Shown piece by piece: positions 14,858-23,691 of a stretch of 41,777 nucleotides of DNA. Below the pieces are notes generated by a model. The model searched no databases. It saw only the letters and a program-made list of their open reading frames with translations, and had not been told where the DNA came from. The stretch lies in contig DCUQ01000054.1 in NCBI GenBank assembly GCA_002327865.1, positions 1 to 41,777 of the forward strand, written 5' to 3'. The stretch is from Syntrophaceae bacterium UBA2210 (lineage in GTDB: Bacteria; Desulfobacterota; Syntrophia; Syntrophales; UBA2210). Each line of letters opens with the position of its first letter. The first letter of the stretch is position 1. The translations under genes were made by a program, and so were the position numbers.

Positions 14858-16804
14858 GTGACTTTATCGCTTCAGGATGTTGTTGTGAAAGATATTACCG
14901 TAAAATTCTCGGATGGCTCTGTTGAATCCTACCCGTACGGAAAAACTGTTATGGAGATAATTGCTTCCCGGTTCGGAAGTGATGCCGCAGCGCCCGTCAT
15001 AGCGGCCAGGATCAACGGCAAGATGGTGGATTTGAGCAGCCCTTTGGAGGAGGATGTCACGATAGAACTTGTTGATATCAACTCTGCGGAGGGGCTTGGC
15101 ATATTACGCCACAGCATATCGCACATCATGGCTCAGGCCGTGCAGGATATATTCGAAGATGTTCATGTGACAATAGGCCCTTCGATAGAAGACGGTTTCT
15201 ACTATGACTTCGAATATTCCGACACTTTTACGCCCGAAGATCTCGAGCGGATAGAGGCGAGGATGCGAGAGATTATCTCAGAGGATCATCCCTTTGTCCG
15301 TACGGAGATGTCCAGAAAAGAGGCGGTCTCTTTCTTTGAAAGCAGAGGTGAACCGTACAAGGTGGAATTGATCAATGACCTTCCCGGCGACGTTTCCGAT
15401 GTGAGTCTCTACAGCCAGGGTGGATTTGTCGATCTCTGCCGGGGGCCTCATATCCCTTCAACGGGCGTGGTCAGGGCGTTCAAGCTTTTGAATGTTGCCG
15501 GGGCTTACTGGCGCGGAGACGAGAGCAATAAAATGCTCCAGCGCATTTACGGGACAGGGTTTGCAACGCAGGAAGAGCTGGAAGATTATATCAGGGTCAT
15601 AGAAGAGGCCAAAAAGAGGGATCATCGAAGGCTGGGAAGGGAGCTTGATCTTTTCCAGATGAATGACGAGGCGGGTCCCGGCCTTGTTATATTCCACCCG
15701 AAGGGCGCTCTTTTAAGGACGATTATCGAAGATTGGGAAAAGAAAGAGCATCTGAAACGCGGTTATGATATTGTAATGGGCCCCCAGATCCTGAAAGTCG
15801 ATCTTTGGAAAAAATCCGGCCATTTCGATCATTATCGCGAGAATATGTATTTTACCGAAGTGGATGAGCAGTTATACGGTATCAAACCGATGAACTGCCT
15901 CTCGCACATGCTGATATATAAATCTAAGATACGCAGCTACCGGGATCTGCCTCTTAGATATTTTGAACTGGGGACTGTCCACCGCCATGAAAAGACCGGT
16001 GTTCTTCACGGTCTCATGCGGGCGCGTCAATTTACGCAGGATGATGCCCATATTTTGTGCGCACCCGATCAATTGAACACTGAGATCAGGTCTATAGCGG
16101 ACCTGGTGGATTATTCCATGGGTGTGTTCGGGTTCTCATACGAGGTAGAGTTGAGTACGAGACCTCAGGATTCGATAGGATCTGATGAAGACTGGGAACT
16201 GGCAACCGGGGCTCTGAAGCAGGCGCTTGAAGATAACAATATAGCGTATGATACTAATCCGGGAGACGGCGCGTTCTACGGCCCCAAGATAGATTTTAAA
16301 TTGAAGGATGCTCTCGGCAGGAAGTGGCAGTGCGCAACGATACAATGCGACTTTGCGCTTCCAGAGAGGTTCGATTTGTCATATATCGGGCCTGACGGGG
16401 AGAAACACAGACCTGTTATGCTACACAGAGTAATTCTGGGAGCTATAGAACGGTTCATGGGAGTCCTTATTGAACATTACGCGGGGGCTTTTCCTGTGTG
16501 GTTGTCTCCCGTTCAGGCGAGCGTTTTTACAGTAACCGATAAGCACATTCCTTACGGGGAAACAGTCTACAATCAGCTGATAAATGCCGGTGTGCGATGC
16601 GAAAAAGATTTCAGAAACGAGAAACTCGGATATAAGATACGAGAGGGGCAGATGCAGAAGATCCCCTACATGCTGGTTATAGGAGACAGGGAAATGGAAT
16701 CCGGAACAGTCTCGCCCAGGCAGCGGGATGGCAAGAATCTTGGTTCCATGGGTATTCGTGAGTTCGTTTCCATCCTGAATGAAAGATGTGAAAGGTATGA
16801 ATAA
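14858..16804 (+). CDS. thrS: Threonine--tRNA ligase
   Basis: A 648-residue class II aminoacyl-tRNA synthetase charging tRNA-Thr. In order it has a TGS domain (about 10-75), the editing domain with [11 protein letters not shown] and [13 protein letters not shown], the catalytic core and the anticodon-binding domain (from about 545). The catalytic zinc ligands are Cys347 (PMNCLSHM), His398 (DDAHIL) and His523 (MLHRVILG), with the same spacing as in E. coli ThrRS. The start is a GTG with a weak ribosome binding site; another in-frame GTG lies nine codons on, so the exact N-terminus is uncertain. It heads the classic thrS-infC-rpmI-rplT-pheST-ihfA series. No T-box was seen. Confidence 0.97.
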   Translation: MTLSLQDVVVKDITVKFSDGSVESYPYGKTVMEIIASRFGSDAAAPVIAARINGKMVDLSSPLEEDVTIELVDINSAEGLGILRHSISHIMAQAVQDIFEDVHVTIGPSIEDGFYYDFEYSDTFTPEDLERIEARMREIISEDHPFVRTEMSRKEAVSFFESRGEPYKVELINDLPGDVSDVSLYSQGGFVDLCRGPHIPSTGVVRAFKLLNVAGAYWRGDESNKMLQRIYGTGFATQEELEDYIRVIEEAKKRDHRRLGRELDLFQMNDEAGPGLVIFHPKGALLRTIIEDWEKKEHLKRGYDIVMGPQILKVDLWKKSGHFDHYRENMYFTEVDEQLYGIKPMNCLSHMLIYKSKIRSYRDLPLRYFELGTVHRHEKTGVLHGLMRARQFTQDDAHILCAPDQLNTEIRSIADLVDYSMGVFGFSYEVELSTRPQDSIGSDEDWELATGALKQALEDNNIAYDTNPGDGAFYGPKIDFKLKDALGRKWQCATIQCDFALPERFDLSYIGPDGEKHRPVMLHRVILGAIERFMGVLIEHYAGAFPVWLSPVQASVFTVTDKHIPYGETVYNQLINAGVRCEKDFRNEKLGYKIREGQMQKIPYMLVIGDREMESGTVSPRQRDGKNLGSMGIREFVSILNERCERYE

Positions 16805-16851
16805 TTACCGTGCATATTGTTATTTTTCTGTCGAATTCTGGGAGGTGAAAT

Positions 16852-17364
16852 ATAACTAAGCATTTAAGAATCAATAACGATATAAGGGTTGACAAGGTAA
16901 GATTGATCGGTGCTGATGGCAAACAGCTGGGTATATTATCCATTAAAGATGCTCTGGCAGAGGCGGAAAAAGAAGGGCTTGATCTGGTTGAGGTGTCTCC
17001 CGGTTCTGCCCCCCCTGTTTGTCGTATCATGGATCACGGAAAGCACATGTACCAGCAGAGCAAGAAAGCTCACGGTGCTAAAAAGGCTCAAAGCACAACC
17101 CAGATGAAGGAGATCCGCATTAGACCGAAGACTGAAGAACATGATTTACAGGTGAAACTTCGTCACATAGAACGCTTTCTCAAACAGAATTACAAGGTTA
17201 AGGTAACCATGATATTCAGAGGCAGAGAGGTTGTCTATGCGGAAAGTGGGAAACAGGTAATGGACGAGATCAGAAACAAACTGGGAGAACAATGTGCTGT
17301 CGACCAGTTTCCCAAACGTGAGGGGAAAAACATGATAATGGTTTTATCTCCTCCTAAGAAGTAA
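16852..17364 (+). CDS. infC: Translation initiation factor IF-3, probable AUA start
   Basis: A 170-residue factor that binds the 30S subunit, checks the start codon and prevents premature 50S joining. The frame gives a normal IF-3 N-terminus ([20 protein letters not shown]) only if translation starts upstream of the first ATG/GTG/TTG. The codon best placed after the ribosome binding site GGGAGGTG is ATA at 16852. An internal TTG at 16903 would remove 17 conserved residues and has no ribosome binding site. The C-terminal domain has [19 protein letters not shown] and VTMIFRGRE, as expected. A rare start codon rejected by IF-3 itself is the known basis of infC autoregulation in E. coli (there AUU). 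Confidence 0.93.
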   Translation: MTKHLRINNDIRVDKVRLIGADGKQLGILSIKDALAEAEKEGLDLVEVSPGSAPPVCRIMDHGKHMYQQSKKAHGAKKAQSTTQMKEIRIRPKTEEHDLQVKLRHIERFLKQNYKVKVTMIFRGREVVYAESGKQVMDEIRNKLGEQCAVDQFPKREGKNMIMVLSPPKK

Positions 17365-17398
17365 CAGGTGTCTTAATAATCGAATCAGGAGCAATAAA

Positions 17399-17596
17399 AT
17401 GCCAAAGATGAAAACACACAGAGGAGCGGCTAAGAGATTCAGCCTGACCGCGAAAGGTAAGATAAAGCGGAGCAAGGCCTATGCCAGCCATATCCTTACT
17501 AAGAAAACTACGAAGAGAAAGAGGAGTCTGAGAAAATCGGACCTTATCAACAAAAGAGATATGAACGGAATCAAAAGATTGATTCCTTACGCGTAA
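17399..17596 (+). CDS. rpmI: 50S ribosomal protein L35
   Basis: A 65-residue, very basic protein beginning [20 protein letters not shown], the standard L35 N-terminus, and ending KRLIPYA. It binds 23S rRNA in the large subunit. The ATG has a CAGGAG ribosome binding site; infC ends 34 bases upstream and rplT begins 15 bases downstream, the conserved IF-3 operon order. Confidence 0.97.
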   Translation: MPKMKTHRGAAKRFSLTAKGKIKRSKAYASHILTKKTTKRKRSLRKSDLINKRDMNGIKRLIPYA

Positions 17597-17611
17597 TACG
17601 GGGAGACATAT

Positions 17612-17962
17612 ATGGCAAGGGTAAAACGAAGTATAAATGCGAAGAAGAAAAGAAGAGGTGTGCTTAAGCTTGCCAAGGGGTATTTTGGTGCGAGAAGTCG
17701 GTTGTACCGGACCGCTACCGAAGCCGTTGAAAGAGCCATGAAGTACTCCTACCGGGATCGCCGTGTGAGGAAACGTAATTTCAGGAAACTCTGGATCGCG
17801 AGAATAAATGCTGCGGCCCGCATGAATGGCATCTCATACAGCCGGTTTATGAACGGGATACATAACGCGGGTGTCGATCTGGACAGGAAGATACTCGCCG
17901 ACCTCGCCGTTCACGATCCTGGAGCCTTTTCAATGATTGCCGGGATGGCGAAAGGCGAGTAA
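17612..17962 (+). CDS. rplT: 50S ribosomal protein L20
   Basis: A 116-residue basic protein, with the typical [19 protein letters not shown] start, [13 protein letters not shown] and [19 protein letters not shown]. It is an early assembly protein of the 50S subunit and in several bacteria represses its own operon by binding the leader. No L20-binding structure was identified by eye. The ribosome binding site is GGGGAG. pheS begins five bases after its stop, so L20 level could also affect pheS translation. Confidence 0.97.
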   Translation: MARVKRSINAKKKRRGVLKLAKGYFGARSRLYRTATEAVERAMKYSYRDRRVRKRNFRKLWIARINAAARMNGISYSRFMNGIHNAGVDLDRKILADLAVHDPGAFSMIAGMAKGE

Positions 17963-17967
17963 CGTAC

Positions 17968-18984
17968 GTGAAAAATGCCTTAGAAGATTTGCGGAGAAAG
18001 GCTGATGATGAGATAAGTTCGGCTAAGACCAGCGAAGAGTTTCTCAACATAAAAACCAGATACCTCGGAAGAAAGGGTCTCCTGACCAATCTTCTCCGGG
18101 GGTTGAAAGATGTAGTACCCGAAGAGAAACCTGCTCTAGGCAAACTTTCCAACGATATAAAAAATGCTCTCCTGGAGCAGATAGAAAGCGCCCTGGATGG
18201 CATGACGTCCAGCGAGAAGGACAGTTCTCTGAATAAAGAGAAGATTGATGTGACGCTCCCCGGCAGAGGCGTCAGATACGGGAAAATTCATCCTGTAACG
18301 AGAGTGGAGAGCGAGATATGCGATATCTTTTCGACCCTGGGTTTTACCGTGGTAGAGGGTCCTGAGGTCGAATTGACGTATTATAATTTCGAAGCTCTCA
18401 GTATTCCGGAAGACCACCCCGCTCGCGATATACACGATACATTCTATGTGACCGACAACGTTGTACTGCGCACACATACGTCTCCAGTCCAGATCAGGAC
18501 AATGGAGAAACAACCTCCCCCTGTAAGAGTTATATCTCCCGGTAAGGTCTACAGGCCGGATTCCGATATTTCCCATACCCCCATGTTTCACCAGGTTGAA
18601 GGATTACTGGTCGATAAGGAAGTAACATTCGGCGATCTCAAGGGTATCCTGACCTATTTTCTACGGCAGGTATTTGGCAGGCACACTATGTTACGGTTCC
18701 GTCCGAGCTTTTTCCCTTTCACGGAACCAAGTGCGGAGGTCGACATACAATGTGTAATGTGCGGAGGTAACGGTTGCAGGCTCTGCGGGCAGAGCGGGTG
18801 GATAGAAATTCTCGGATGCGGAATGGTTGATCCGGAAGTTTTCAAAAACGTGAATTATGATACCGAGAAGATTTCCGGTTTTGCCTTCGGACTTGGCGTC
18901 GAGAGAATTGCGATGCTTAAATACGGTATATCGGATATTCGTCTGTTTTTCGAAAATGACAGAAGATTCCTGAAACAGTTTTGA
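17968..18984 (+). CDS. pheS: Phenylalanine--tRNA ligase alpha subunit
   Basis: A 338-residue catalytic subunit of the (alpha-beta)2 enzyme. An N-terminal coiled coil (about 1-85) is followed by the class II core with GRGVRYGKIHPVTR, HDTFYVTDNVVLRTHTSPVQ (motif 2 region) and motif 3 near the C-terminus, FAFGLGVERIAMLKYG. A Cys-rich stretch, CVMCGGNGCRLCGQSGW (about 263-279), resembles a zinc knuckle inserted before motif 3; it is seen in other bacterial PheS with variable Cys number. The start is GTG five bases after rplT. pheT follows after an unusually long 224-base gap containing two hairpins. Confidence 0.96.
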   Translation: MKNALEDLRRKADDEISSAKTSEEFLNIKTRYLGRKGLLTNLLRGLKDVVPEEKPALGKLSNDIKNALLEQIESALDGMTSSEKDSSLNKEKIDVTLPGRGVRYGKIHPVTRVESEICDIFSTLGFTVVEGPEVELTYYNFEALSIPEDHPARDIHDTFYVTDNVVLRTHTSPVQIRTMEKQPPPVRVISPGKVYRPDSDISHTPMFHQVEGLLVDKEVTFGDLKGILTYFLRQVFGRHTMLRFRPSFFPFTEPSAEVDIQCVMCGGNGCRLCGQSGWIEILGCGMVDPEVFKNVNYDTEKISGFAFGLGVERIAMLKYGISDIRLFFENDRRFLKQF

Positions 18985-19110
18985 TAAATTTACAGGGCCG
19001 CGGTTTTCTTCGCTAAGGACCATTTGAGGGATATCGCCCGGCGTCCGGTTGATAATTTGAAGTGCGTTCCGGTTCACAAAACGGCCGGATTTTACCGATA
19101 ACAGATACTG

Positions 19111-19136
19111 CCGATATTCCTTCCCCGGAATATTGG
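19111..19136 (+). other. Hairpin in the pheS-pheT gap
   Basis: CCGATATTCC (19111-19120) pairs with GGAATATTGG (19127-19136) over ten positions including one G-U pair, with a 6-base loop. No T-run follows, so it is not a convincing terminator. Confidence 0.5.
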
Positions 19137-19166
19137 ATTTATTGCGGAAAAAGGTCTTACGGTTAT

Positions 19167-19194
19167 GCTGATTTTGATCTTTTGGCAAATCAGC
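19167..19194 (+). promoter_or_regulatory. Hairpin directly before the pheT ribosome binding site
   Basis: GCTGATTT (19167-19174) and AAATCAGC (19187-19194) form an 8-bp perfect stem with a 12-base loop. The pheT ribosome binding site GGTGGTGA starts at the very next base, so the hairpin could affect ribosome access or protect a processed mRNA end. Confidence 0.5.
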
Positions 19195-19208
19195 GGTGGT
19201 GAACATAT

Positions 19209-21629
19209 ATGTTAGTCAGTATCAAGTGGTTGAAAGATTATATTGATGTCGATTTGACGCCGGAGGATATCGCGGCGAAACTGACGATGGCTGGACTGGA
19301 GGTCGATTCCATCGACAGAATAACCCCAGGTTTCTCCGGTGTGGTTGTGGCAAAGATAGTTTCGGTAAAACCCCATCCTAATGCCGATAAACTTTCATTA
19401 TGTGAAGTCTCCACCGGTGACCGGGTATTTCCGGTTGTGTGCGGTGCAACTAACATAAAGGCAGGAGATGTCGTTCCGTTCGCGAAAGTGGGAGCAACAA
19501 TACCGGGTGGATACACGATAAAGAGCTCCAGATTAAGAGGAGAGATATCCGAAGGGATGTTATGTTCCGAAGAGGAACTGGGAATCGGCGAAGACGCAAC
19601 AGGTATCATGATATTGGACGACACGCTCAAAATTGGTGAAGATCTGGCTGTCGCCCTTAATCTGGAGGATACCACGCTTGAGATATCTATTACACCCAAT
19701 CGCTCCGATTGCCTGAGCATTATCGGTATAGCGAGAGAAATAGAGGCCATGACAGGGAGAAAAGTACGGTACCCCGATATAGCATTTGAAGAACGAGGTG
19801 AGAACATAGCCTCACTGTCTTCCGTCGACATACTCGATTCCGCACTGTGTCCCAGGTATACTGCCAGGCTTATAAAAAATATTAAAATAAAACCCTCTCC
19901 CGCATGGATGCGCATGAGGCTTGAGGCGGTGGGATTGCGCGCTATCAATAATATCGTTGATGTGACCAATTTTGTCATGATGGAATACGGTCAACCGCTT
20001 CATGCGTTTAATTTCAGGTTTCTCGAAGAAAGGCGGATCGTTGTAAGAGGAGCTGTAGAAGGGGAAGAGTTTGTTTCGCTGGATGAAAAATCAAGAATAC
20101 TGAGCGCCGATACGCTTATGATATGTGACGGGGTCAAACCCGTTGCGATTGCCGGTATAATGGGCGGACTTGACTCCGAAGTTGAAGAGGATACGACAGA
20201 AGTTCTTCTCGAGAGTGCCTATTTTAACCCATCCTCCATCCGCAAGACATCGAGATTCATGGGGATGGGCACAGATGCGGCTTTTCGTTTTGAAAGAGGT
20301 ATAGATCCCGAAGGCGTTGTTCGTGCGCTTGACAGAGCCGCTCAACTGATGGCAGACCTGTCGGGTGGTTACATATGCAAAGGATATATAGATGAATACC
20401 CCCGGAAGATACAAGCGGTGCGCGATATACCGTTGCGCCCTGAAAGGGTGAACCGGGTTCTGGGCACGCATATAGACTCAGCGGAGATGAAAGACATTCT
20501 CGAACGACTTGAAATGACGGTTACAGATAATGGAAAGGAAGGATATCTAGTTACTCCTCCCACTTTCAGATTGGACATCTCAAGGGAAATCGACCTTCAT
20601 GAAGAAATAGCCCGGATCCACGGTTACGAAAATATTCCCACCTCTCTGCCCGAACTTTCAGCCGGAACGGGAACTTTGAATGAAAAGAGGGCGCTTGAAT
20701 GCAGGATACGAACAATATGTAACGGTTGTGGCTATTCTGAGGTGATTAATTACAGTTTCACAACACCGTCATCGGCGGATATTTTGGGTCTGAGTATAGA
20801 TGATCCGGGGCGTAAGGTGATAAGACTCAAGGATCCGCTCAGCGAAGATATGTCTGTCATGCGAACAGGTCTTGTGTATGGTCTCCTTGAAACAATGAGA
20901 AAAAATATCAGTACCGGCAATTGTGACCTTCGTATATTTGAAATAGGGAAAATATTTAATGATATCGGCGAAGAACTTCCCATGGAGAGCGAAAGAGTCG
21001 GAGGTCTTGTCACGGGTTCCAGATATGAAAGATCATGGCACTTCGATGACGGATTGCATTCTGATTTTTTTGATCTTAAAGGATGTGTTGAAAATCTGTT
21101 TGATGCTCTGAATATCAGTGGTGTCCGTTTTGAATCCGATTGTTACCGGCCTTTCCTTCATCCGGGGAGATCGTGTCGTATTATGGTGGGTGATTCGGTT
21201 GTCGGATTCTTGGGTGACGTCCATCCGGATATCCTCGAAAAAATGGATATAAGGGGGAGGGCCGTGGTTTTTGAACTCGATCTTCAGTCGCTCGCCGATT
21301 TTTCCCATGGGGAATCGGTCTATCGTGATATTCCGAAATTTCCTTCTGTTTCGAGAGATGTCGCGTTCGTGGTGTCCGAGGCGGTTGAAGGAAGCTCCAT
21401 ATTGGATCTTATTCGCAAAGAAGAAGAAAAGTTGCTTGAATATACAAACATATTTGATGTATACAACGGTAAAGGCATTCCTGATGGGGAAAAAAGCCTT
21501 GCAGTAAGGTTCACTTATCGTTCGGCTGATAAAACCCTGACGGACAGCGAGGTCGACAAAGTTCATAACAGACTCGTGGAAAAGATAGTGAAACAAACGT
21601 GTGCAAAGATAAGGGGGTTGGAGGTTTAA
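19209..21629 (+). CDS. pheT: Phenylalanine--tRNA ligase beta subunit
   Basis: An 806-residue beta subunit. In order it has a tRNA-binding (EMAP-like) domain about 40-150, B3/B4 editing domain (about 210-390; GQPLHAFNFRFLEE), B5 domain (about 400-475), catalytic-like core and a C-terminal ferredoxin-fold anticodon-binding domain (from about 715; YRDIPKFPSVSRDVAFVV). Together with PheS it charges tRNA-Phe and hydrolyses mischarged Tyr-tRNA-Phe. Length is normal. The ATG has GGTGGTGA eight bases upstream. ihfA follows 23 bases later. Confidence 0.96.
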   Translation: MLVSIKWLKDYIDVDLTPEDIAAKLTMAGLEVDSIDRITPGFSGVVVAKIVSVKPHPNADKLSLCEVSTGDRVFPVVCGATNIKAGDVVPFAKVGATIPGGYTIKSSRLRGEISEGMLCSEEELGIGEDATGIMILDDTLKIGEDLAVALNLEDTTLEISITPNRSDCLSIIGIAREIEAMTGRKVRYPDIAFEERGENIASLSSVDILDSALCPRYTARLIKNIKIKPSPAWMRMRLEAVGLRAINNIVDVTNFVMMEYGQPLHAFNFRFLEERRIVVRGAVEGEEFVSLDEKSRILSADTLMICDGVKPVAIAGIMGGLDSEVEEDTTEVLLESAYFNPSSIRKTSRFMGMGTDAAFRFERGIDPEGVVRALDRAAQLMADLSGGYICKGYIDEYPRKIQAVRDIPLRPERVNRVLGTHIDSAEMKDILERLEMTVTDNGKEGYLVTPPTFRLDISREIDLHEEIARIHGYENIPTSLPELSAGTGTLNEKRALECRIRTICNGCGYSEVINYSFTTPSSADILGLSIDDPGRKVIRLKDPLSEDMSVMRTGLVYGLLETMRKNISTGNCDLRIFEIGKIFNDIGEELPMESERVGGLVTGSRYERSWHFDDGLHSDFFDLKGCVENLFDALNISGVRFESDCYRPFLHPGRSCRIMVGDSVVGFLGDVHPDILEKMDIRGRAVVFELDLQSLADFSHGESVYRDIPKFPSVSRDVAFVVSEAVEGSSILDLIRKEEEKLLEYTNIFDVYNGKGIPDGEKSLAVRFTYRSADKTLTDSEVDKVHNRLVEKIVKQTCAKIRGLEV

Positions 21630-21652
21630 ATATCATAATCAGGGAGGGAAAC

Positions 21653-21928
21653 ATGACAAAAGCTGATATCGTAAAAAATGTACATGAGAAAATAGGAATT
21701 TCGAAAAGTGATTCTGCGCAGTTAGTAGAGTCGGTGTTTGATATTATAAAAGAAACCCTTGCCGCGGGTGAAGATGTAAAGATTTCCGGGTTCGGCAAAT
21801 TAAGCATCAGGGAAAAACAGTCCCGCAGGGGAAGGAATCCACAGACAGGCGAAGAGATACAGATATCGGCCAGAAAAGTTCTGACCTTTAAATCAAGTCA
21901 GGTATTAAAGAAAGCATTAAACGTATAA
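21653..21928 (+). CDS. ihfA: Integration host factor alpha subunit
   Basis: A 91-residue DNA-bending protein of the HU/IHF family, starting MTKADIVKNVHEKIGISKS. The DNA-binding arm is RRGRNPQTGEEI and the C-terminus SSQVLKKALNV. Its position directly after pheT is the conserved place of ihfA (himA). The ATG at 21653 has an AGGGAGG ribosome binding site; a longer in-frame frame reaches into pheT but lacks one. It would help form DNA loops at sigma-54 promoters such as those used by the regulator at 1019. Confidence 0.93.
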   Translation: MTKADIVKNVHEKIGISKSDSAQLVESVFDIIKETLAAGEDVKISGFGKLSIREKQSRRGRNPQTGEEIQISARKVLTFKSSQVLKKALNV

Positions 21929-21973
21929 TAATCTGAGTGGTAGTTCTCCATTGGATTTTGCGGGACCTCTATC

Positions 21974-22300
21974 ATGATTATTTCTGACAAGAATTATTTC
22001 CGTATCGGCGAGGTAAGTACGATGCTGGGCGTGGAGCCTTACGTCGTTCGGTACTGGGAAACGGAATTTAAGTCCATAAGACCCGCGCGAACGAGATCGG
22101 ATCAGCGTCTTTACAGGAGAAAAGATGTTGAGCAGTTGTTGACTATCAAAAAGTTGCTGTATGAGGAGATGTTCACCATAGCCGGGGCCAGGAAAAAGCT
22201 GGCTGACATAAACCGCGGAGAAGGAAATTTATCGGATGAGGAAAGCAGATTGATCGACATCAAAATGAGATTAAAAGAGATTAGATCGATTATTGAGTGA
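21974..22300 (+). CDS. MerR-family transcriptional regulator (short)
   Basis: A 108-residue protein with a MerR winged helix-turn-helix: [25 protein letters not shown], quoted in part, then [22 protein letters not shown] short helical tail follows with no Cys or ligand-binding domain. It resembles the MerR-like gene that follows ihfA in many deltaproteobacteria; its targets are unknown. The start ATG is 45 bases after ihfA and a bidirectional terminator follows at 22395. Confidence 0.85.
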   Translation: MIISDKNYFRIGEVSTMLGVEPYVVRYWETEFKSIRPARTRSDQRLYRRKDVEQLLTIKKLLYEEMFTIAGARKKLADINRGEGNLSDEESRLIDIKMRLKEIRSIIE

Positions 22301-22394
22301 GTTCGAAGAAGAAGGGAAAATGTGAAATTACCCCTCACCTTTCGGAGTATATCGCGAAGAGCTTCAATTATGAAATTTGCCCGCTGTGCGTAAA

Positions 22395-22429
22395 AAAGCC
22401 GACTAAAGCTGATACCTTTAGTCGGCTTT
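22395..22429. terminator. Bidirectional terminator between merR and the PxxKW gene
   Basis: A perfect 14-bp stem, AAAGCCGACTAAAG (22395-22408) with CTTTAGTCGGCTTT (22416-22429), and a 7-base loop. Six A residues (22392-22397) on the left give a strong T-run on the minus strand; the plus-strand tail (CTGTTT) is weaker. It serves both convergent genes. Confidence 0.92.
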
Positions 22430-22475
22430 CTGTTTATAAATCGTAAAACCCATTTTAATAATGGCTATCAAAGAG

Positions 22476-22757
22476 TTACCTTCTGGAGCCTCTCTTCGAT
22501 GCCTTTAACGGGTTAATTTTCTGTGCCACTTGTGTGGCGGTCTCTTCTATATGTGTTGCTGACGGACATCCCCCAATCGCCCACTTCCCCATGGGATCAG
22601 GATAGATAGCGCAGTATTTCCCGGCAGGATATTCCACGCAATTGTCGCATCCCTCACATTTATCAATTATCGGATGGCAGCTGCCTCCGTTAAAATTGCA
22701 ACCTTTTTTGGTCATGAAGACACATTCGGCGCCTTTTTTGACAGTTTGACAAAACAT
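22476..22757 (-). CDS. PxxKW-family cysteine-rich protein
   Basis: A 93-residue protein with eight Cys, most arranged as GCNFNGGSC, CEGCDNC, then KYCAIY and GGCPSAT, and the signature PMGKW (PxxKW). The Cys pattern suggests a small iron-sulfur or zinc protein, but the ligand and function are unknown. The family is, to my knowledge, mostly deltaproteobacterial. The ATG at 22757 follows GGGGGA; the frame extends further upstream without a ribosome binding site. A basic C-terminal tail (KASKRGSRR) is notable. It has its own terminator at 22395-22429. Confidence 0.82.
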   Translation of the reverse strand: MFCQTVKKGAECVFMTKKGCNFNGGSCHPIIDKCEGCDNCVEYPAGKYCAIYPDPMGKWAIGGCPSATHIEETATQVAQKINPLKASKRGSRR

Positions 22758-22867
22758 TGGTATTATTCCCCCTTTTCTTAATGAAATATATATCGGACAA
22801 AAAAATCGGGCCACCAAACCGCATGTGCCCCGATAGTTGCAAATGCTCCGAATAGATTCGAGCGCGC

Positions 22868-22896
22868 TTCCTAACAAATAAAATATGCCGTGTCAA
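22868..22896 (-). promoter_or_regulatory. Candidate promoter of the PxxKW gene
   Basis: On the minus strand consensus TTGACA (22896-22891) is followed after 17 bases by TAGGAA (22873-22868), a poor -10. The position, about 110 bases before the ATG, fits. Confidence 0.35.
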
Positions 22897-22936
22897 TAAA
22901 AAAATAATTCTATTCGGTAATGTGTGTTCTTGACAA

Positions 22937-22965
22937 TTGACCGGGTGTAGTAAACATGCTATTTT
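22937..22965 (+). promoter_or_regulatory. Candidate promoter of the ptsH leader
   Basis: TTGACC (22937-22942) and TATTTT (22960-22965) at a 17-base spacing. It would give an approximately 450-base leader before ptsH, containing a palindrome at 23155 and a 48-codon frame at 23274. Confidence 0.5.
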
Positions 22966-23154
22966 TATCACCTGCCGGATTGGTAAATTCGCGGGAGGAT
23001 TAAGTGTGATTCTCTATGAATAGCGGTTGTTAAATCACTGGTAGGCAGCTTTCGAGCGTGCTGATAAGCAACAAACAGTTTCCGTGCCGTGATAAAAAGG
23101 ATATGTGTGTTGGTGAAATAATGCTCTGCCGGAAAAGCATGGTAAATAATGTTT

Positions 23155-23166
23155 AACGTTAACGTT
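23155..23166. repeat. 12-bp perfect palindrome AACGTTAACGTT
   Basis: Self-complementary sequence in the ptsH leader. Nine of its bases (AACGTTAAC) recur at 23436-23444 inside the first codons of ptsH. It may be an operator for an unknown regulator; chance is possible. Confidence 0.35.
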
Positions 23167-23273
23167 TGAAATGCTCGGAGCTTTTTTCACTGCTTGTTCC
23201 AAGGCGTCTTGATTGCGGTTTTGTAGACTTTAAAAAGTAAGAAAGAATTGTAACAGGCAAGAGGAATATATTA

Positions 23274-23420
23274 ATGAGAATGGTAAAAGGTGTTTTTTGT
23301 ATGTCTCATATCTGCTCAAAAACGCGGGAATATTGCAATGGCTTGCAACACTTTTTTGTCCCGGGGACAGGGGGTATTAACCCTTTTTCCTGGAGGGTTT
23401 TCCTTTCGGTAGCAATGTGA
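23274..23420 (+). CDS. Possible 48-residue protein upstream of ptsH
   Basis: ATG preceded by AGAGGA at about eight bases, ending TGA at 23420, one base before the ptsH ATG. It encodes MRMVKGVFCMSHICSKTREY and further residues ending FLSVAM, with three Cys and no domain I recognise. ptsH has no good ribosome binding site of its own, so ribosomes finishing this frame could restart on ptsH. The frame also crosses a GC-rich stretch (GTCCCGGGGACAGGGGG), so it might instead be non-coding leader. Confidence 0.35.
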   Translation: MRMVKGVFCMSHICSKTREYCNGLQHFFVPGTGGINPFSWRVFLSVAM

Positions 23421-23421
23421 G

Positions 23422-23691
23422 ATGAAGAAAAAAAGAACGTTAACACTAAAAAATAAACTGGGACTTCACGCGAGAGCCGCCGCGAAAATAGTAAATGTGT
23501 CGAGTAGATATGGATCTGAAGTCTTTCTTGAAAAAGATGGAAGAAAAGTCAACGGCAGAAGCATCCTGGGCATATTGACCCTTGCATGCCCTATCGGCAG
23601 CCTTATTACGGTTGAGGCTGACGGTCTCGATGCTAAAGATGTAATAAGAGAGCTCGTAGAGCTTGTAGAAAATAAATTTGGAGAAGAGTAA
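23422..23691 (+). CDS. ptsH: Phosphocarrier protein HPr
   Basis: An 89-residue phosphotransfer protein. Active His16 lies in LGLHARAAAKIV, and Ser47 in NGRSILGIL is the usual HPr kinase site. It accepts phosphate from enzyme I, encoded directly after it. No sugar permease is nearby, so a regulatory PTS, common in deltaproteobacteria, is more likely than sugar uptake. The upstream context (AATGTGAG) has no clear ribosome binding site. Confidence 0.95.
   Translation: MKKKRTLTLKNKLGLHARAAAKIVNVSSRYGSEVFLEKDGRKVNGRSILGILTLACPIGSLITVEADGLDAKDVIRELVELVENKFGEE

Noticed and set aside
23380..23400. GGGTATTAACCC plus TTTTT as a terminator in the ptsH leader
   Set aside because: The stem is only four base pairs and lies inside the possible 48-codon frame just before ptsH, where termination would block ptsHI.
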